Shown here: one piece after another, positions 19,303 through 23,530 of the stretch
Layout of the letters: each line of letters starts with the position of its first letter
How positions within the stretch are numbered: the first letter of the stretch is position 1
Origin: Nephromyces sp. MM_2019
Taxonomy: Eukaryota > Apicomplexa > Aconoidasida > Nephromycida
Reading direction: 5' to 3'
NCBI GenBank assembly: GCA_015657535.1
Contig: JADHZB010000377.1
Span: forward strand, 1-23,530
DNA: 23,530 nt
Notes under the pieces: model-generated
Told to the model about the DNA's origin: nothing
The model's database searches: none
What the model saw: only the letters and a program-made list of their open reading frames with translations
Made by a program: the position numbers and the translations under genes

Positions 19303-22300
19303 TGTTCAATTTGCCTCCTGTCAAGTAAATTGAATAGGGCTTGACCTTTGAGGGGCTCGTAACCATGCGTTTCCATGTGGAAAGATGCATTTCCTAAATG
19401 TGTGTATGTGTGTATGCATAATATATGTTTGTATAATGTGTGTCTGTATAATGTGTGTGCGTAGGGTGAGTGAGTTTATAGTGTGGAATGTGTATGAAAG
19501 TTATAGATGTGAAGGGCAGTGATAAATAGAATGTACAAAGGTGTATATAATATACGTAGAATTTGCAAGTGTTTGTATCACATAAGGATAACACTAAAAA
19601 TATAAAACATACAAGTATGTGTGTTATAAATATGAAAAATGTGTGTATAGGATATATAAGAAAAACTAATGAATGAGATATGGTAAGTGTGTGTGTATTA
19701 TATTAACCGTGTGTAAGGGATTGTAAGACACCAGAATAGCCCATCATTGAACTGAGTGGGATCTAAAATTTGATAATAAAATTTTATTATTGTTAATAAA
19801 AATTTTTCAATATAAAAATATGAAAAAGTATACTTACAATGGCCTTAATTTTCATAGATTTCAGTGATGGATTTAACTCAGAATTTGATACAACCTCTTT
19901 GATGTGTGCCCTTCTCTTACGTGTCTGTGTGTAATAAATATACGAATAAAATTTATTTGAATAATTCATCAACATTTTATACACACACAGTATGCACAGA
20001 GCATACACACATACATGCACACACAAAACATGAACACACACACACACACACACATAAAATAGTACTTACAAGGTCATTAATTAATGTACCTACACTGGAC
20101 TCATCACAATAAATAACGAGGGACATGACCGGCTCCAATAAATTTGAAGTCGACGAGCTTTTTAATTTTTTGAATAACTTTGCAGTGCATGATTTAACAA
20201 CTAATTAATATATACACATTATATAGATTGTGTTTTAATATGTATATTATCATAATATACATACAGATACACAAACGCACATACAAGTACATATACACAC
20301 ACAAGCATACAAATATATATACATATATATATTCCCACTCAATCATTAAACACACACATACAAATAAGTATTTATATACCCACTCACTTATCAAATACAC
20401 ACAACATATACACATTCACAAACACATAAACACTCAACATACACACAAACATACACACACACACCACACACACACACCACACACACACACCGAGTTAGAT
20501 AATAACTATTACCTCCAGCAGGTATATTAGGGTCAACTTCAATATTTTCTACACACACATTTAGCCCCATTAAAGGGGCCCCAATTAACGGCCCATTATT
20601 TAATGCCTCGTTTAACGTTGTTGTAATATTTGAAATTATTTCGTTGAATTTATTCAAGGGGATTGGTGTGTAATTTGGGTTAGAGGGTTGGCGTTGTGTT
20701 AATTTGTATAAAGATTCATTTATAATAACCTATGTGTGTGTGTGTGTGTAGATATGGGTGTGTATGTGTAGATGTGTATGTGTAGATGTGTATGTGCAGA
20801 TGTGAGTGTATGGATGTATGAGTGTAGGTGTGTGTGTGTGTGTGTGTGTGTAGATATTTGTATATGAATGTGTATGTGTGTAAATATTTATGTGTGTATA
20901 TATGTAGAATCTTGAAATATAGAAAGATATCTATATGATCTATAGATATATGTTACACATATATCTATATATGTATTAATATTTATATATCACTATTGTA
21001 TATATATATGGAGAGTAAGTGATATAACAACTTAAATAGTATATACACGTGCACTGCTTATATACTTGTTTGATGTGTACATATGTTAAGAAATTTTCTT
21101 ATTGTGCTTACACATTACATTATATCAATTGATATAAGTATTTGATATATACTATTGGTGTAGATGTCAATAATTTGTGTATGTACACACTAGTATCTAT
21201 CTCACTTAAGCTATATATGTATGTGTAGCCTCAATATGTTGAATGTTCATGTGTGTGTGTATTACCTTATTATCATATAGACTAAGATTAGGCTCTGAAT
21301 CTTTGTTATTTTGGTTTGAATATTCATCTGATTAAATAATATAATAATATATTATTTATATGTATATATTGTTATGTGTGTGTATGTGAAAAGTGAACAT
21401 ATATAAATATATATATTATATATATGATGGGGTGTGTGTATTTTTGGGATTACCTATATCAATTAATTGATTTGGCTTGATTGCAATTTTCATACCCATT
21501 GTGTGTGATTTGCCTATATAAAATAAATAATTAAATTAAAATAAAATAAATGCTACACACAAATCTTACCATTTAAAGTCATATTATGCTTTAATTCTGA
21601 CTCCAAAGATTCTTCTATATATTCCTTTATAAATATAATAACAAATACACACAAACATACATAAATATATAAACTTCTACACATACTCACACACTCAAAA
21701 ATTGCACATAAATATGTATGTATACACACACACATACAATGCGCACACATTTATATACTCGCATAAACTCATACACATGACACACACATAGCGCTCACAC
21801 ACGCAAAACAAACCTTATAGGCGATTTCCATTTCTCCTATCTGTGCATCTAAACCTATAAATATAGTGGGATAAAAAAAAAAAAAAAAAATTAAAGAAAT
21901 TATGGACACACATACACGCATATATGTTCATAGTATATGAAAATATGTATACATAAACACACAATCATAACCAAACGATATATGTATACATACACACACA
22001 TTCATAATCAAAGAAATATGGATACATGTAAACACACACGCATTTTTCAACAAAATTGAAAGTGTGTGTTTACACACACACACACACACACACAGTACTA
22101 ACCATATTCATCTAATAATCGTTCCCTTATTATATTAATGTGTAATTCACCTAATCCCCATACTAATATTTGGCCCATTTCTTCATCTTTTTTAATGTGT
22201 AAAGAAGCGTCAGACATACACATTTCTGTAAGGGCAGCCATTAATTTTTCTTCTTCATTTGCTGTGTGTAAATGAAATATATTTATATTGTGTGTGTGTG

Positions 22301-23158
22301 TGTGTGTAGACTATATATATAGTGTGTGTATATGTGCTTACTGTGTGTGTATGTGTGCTTACTGTGTGTGTATGTAGTGATTGTGTATGTAGTATGTGTA
22401 TGGGGTGTGTGTATGTAGTGATTGTGTGCGTTTTTAAAGTGTATGTATATAGTATATGTGCATAGTGGTTTGTGTGTAATTTATTACGAGAATCTACAAT
22501 GAATTGGCAAAAACAAATGGGTGTGTGTGCCTTTTGTTGGATATTGACAGTGAATGGATGTTCGTCCTTTGCCATTGTTTCACAACTTATAAGTGTGTCA
22601 CCTGCTATTGTATTTTGGAAGCCTCTAAACATAGCGATATCGCCTAATTACACAAATGTGTACACACACGAACATAAATTTACAGACATATATAATCACA
22701 CATGTACACACATATATCTATAAGCACAAATATAAGTATGCACACATGTACACACACATATTTATGCACACACATATATACACACATGTGCACACATATA
22801 TTTATACACACAAACATAAGTATGCACACACCACACACGCATATGTGTAATGAGTGTGTGTAATTTACCAGCTGAAACTGAGCTGAGTTTTGTGTATTGA
22901 TCAGCCTTAATTCTGAAAATTTCGATAATGTTTTCTACACATCCACGGTAGCTATTAAAAAATTTCATTTGAGGTTTGATAATGCCTATAAATTATTTAC
23001 ACACACATTTTTGTTTTATAGGCTTAAATGTGTATACAAGGGTGTGTATATGTTTAAGGGGGTGTGTATGTTTAAGGGTATGTGTATGTGTACGGACGTA
23101 TATGTTTGTAAGGGTGTGTGTGTGTAAGGATGTGTGCATTAGAAATCAGGTTATAAAT

Positions 23159-23198
<40 letters not shown>

Positions 23199-23484
23199 AG
23201 CTTTGTAAATAAAATTATATATATATAATTGAGCGAACCTAATAAATCTAAATATATATATATGAGAAAAAATATATAAGTGTGTGTATATATACATATA
23301 AAACTCAATATTATTATATGTGTGTAGATATATAAGGTTGAATGTGTGTGTGTATTTGTGTGTATAAATGTAGTATATAGATATAACCAGAGAGTATACG
23401 GCAGTATACTAATCGACCTCCCTTGCGATCAGACAAAACTTTAAAACATAAAAAACTTGGAGTAGAAGATGTGTCGACTAAAAC
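19293..23484 (-). CDS. mitochondrial elongation factor G2-like GTPase (ribosome recycling), C-terminal 13 exons
   Basis: Thirteen exons: 23484-23388, 22985-22869, 22643-22488, 22261-22103, 21854-21814, 21624-21570, 21513-21454, 21327-21266, 20729-20513, 20200-20070, 19924-19838, 19762-19708 and 19393-19293 (stop TGA). All introns are GT-AG and phases join, giving 445 residues. Domain II is FKVLSDRKGGRLVYCRILSG...IIKPQ...DIAMFRGFQNTIAGDTL. Domain III has WGLGELHINIIRERLLDEYG. Domain IV includes NNGPLIGAPLMGL and LLEPVMSLVI; domain V has KRRAHIKEV, IPLSSMMGYSGVLQSLT and LLDRRQ. IAYKEYIEESLESELKHNM replaces the HKKQSGG-type domain IV block of canonical EF-G, and the CFCQF segment and DRR tail resemble GFM2. 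GFM2-type factors release mitochondrial ribosomes with recycling factor. The GTPase domain (about 330 residues in relatives) is beyond the window. An apicoplast or plain EF-G is less likely. Confidence 0.9.
20740..20890. repeat. TG-rich minisatellite in an EF-G2-like intron
   Basis: This lies inside the 536-nt intron 20730-21265. It has GTGTGTGTGTGTAGAT-type runs, then three to four copies of a 14-nt unit (GTGTATGTGTAGAT), then GT runs. On the gene's strand it is CA-rich and close to the acceptor. Confidence 0.7.
22290..22450. repeat. TG-rich minisatellite in an EF-G2-like intron
   Basis: This lies inside the 226-nt intron 22262-22487. Repeating units are TGTGTGTATGTGTGCTTAC and TGTGTGTATGTAGTGATTG, about five imperfect copies. 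Without splicing, the coding strand stays open through it as a His/Thr-rich peptide, an artefact of the repeat. Confidence 0.7.
23161..23194. repeat. TA microsatellite in an EF-G2-like intron
   Basis: An uninterrupted AT/TA alternation of about 34 bases lies within the intron 22986-23387. Similar TA runs occur near 2009-2032, 16733-16752, 17408-17427 and 18388-18418, always in introns or intergenic DNA. Confidence 0.85.
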
Positions 23485-23530
23485 CTATAATTTAATTAAA
23501 ATATAAAGAAATCATAAATGTGTGTATGTG

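Noticed and set aside
20228..20530. 100-codon plus-strand frame and several Cys/Val minus-strand frames
   Set aside because: They translate CA/TG repeats inside the EF-G2-like intron 20201-20512; splice phases of the flanking exons agree without them.
1..23530. CRISPR array, bacterial operon or mobile-element interpretation of the many repeats
   Set aside because: The repeats are tandem microsatellites and minisatellites without spacers. Genes are spliced and eukaryotic, and no transposase, reverse transcriptase or long terminal repeat was seen.
1..23530. tRNA, rRNA or other structured RNA genes
   Set aside because: By eye no tRNA B-box/T-loop with a matching acceptor stem and no conserved rRNA stretch was found; a covariance-model search would be needed to exclude small RNAs.

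Overview
This window comes from a nuclear genome of a very AT-rich eukaryotic microbe that uses the standard genetic code. Protein-coding exons are split by many GT-AG introns. Introns and intergenic DNA are full of TG/CA and TA repeats, so exons appear as repeat-free holes. The domain content and the Asn/Ser-rich low-complexity protein suggest a protist. The glutathione S-transferases look like those of alveolates or stramenopiles, and an apicomplexan-type parasite is plausible, but the sequence does not settle the lineage. I assigned splice sites by eye, using reading phase and family alignment.

Layout, left to right. (1) 22-645 (+): last three exons of a 3-hydroxyisobutyryl-CoA hydrolase-like gene. 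(2) 646-3086: convergent repeat-rich spacer with a minisatellite. (3) 3087-4520 (-): intronless NF-YC-type histone-fold transcription factor with a long disordered tail. (4) 4521-7061: spacer holding an unexplained repeat-free block at about 4600-5460. (5) 7062-9161, 10925-12377 and 14360-15709 (all -): three complete four-exon glutathione S-transferase (GST) paralogues in tandem, with identical intron phases and an invariant 119-nt second exon. Between the second and third lies another repeat-free block (13472-14031) that looks like a decayed or unresolved gene. (6) 17294-18330 (+): two-exon gene for an unrecognised, probably single-pass membrane protein. (7) 19293-23484 (-): 13 exons of a mitochondrial elongation factor G2-like (GFM2-type) ribosome-recycling GTPase; its GTPase domain lies beyond the right edge.

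Functionally, the hydrolase (valine catabolism) and EF-G2 (organellar translation) are expected to act in mitochondria. The GST cluster is a local expansion of glutathione-dependent detoxification. The NF-YC protein is a probable CCAAT-box or chromatin factor. There is no sign of an operon; this is ordinary eukaryotic gene order, with two convergent pairs and one divergent pair.

Most distinctive are the GST array with its exactly conserved architecture, the EF-G2 gene broken into small exons, splice sites embedded in TG/CA repeats, and the two unexplained repeat-free blocks.
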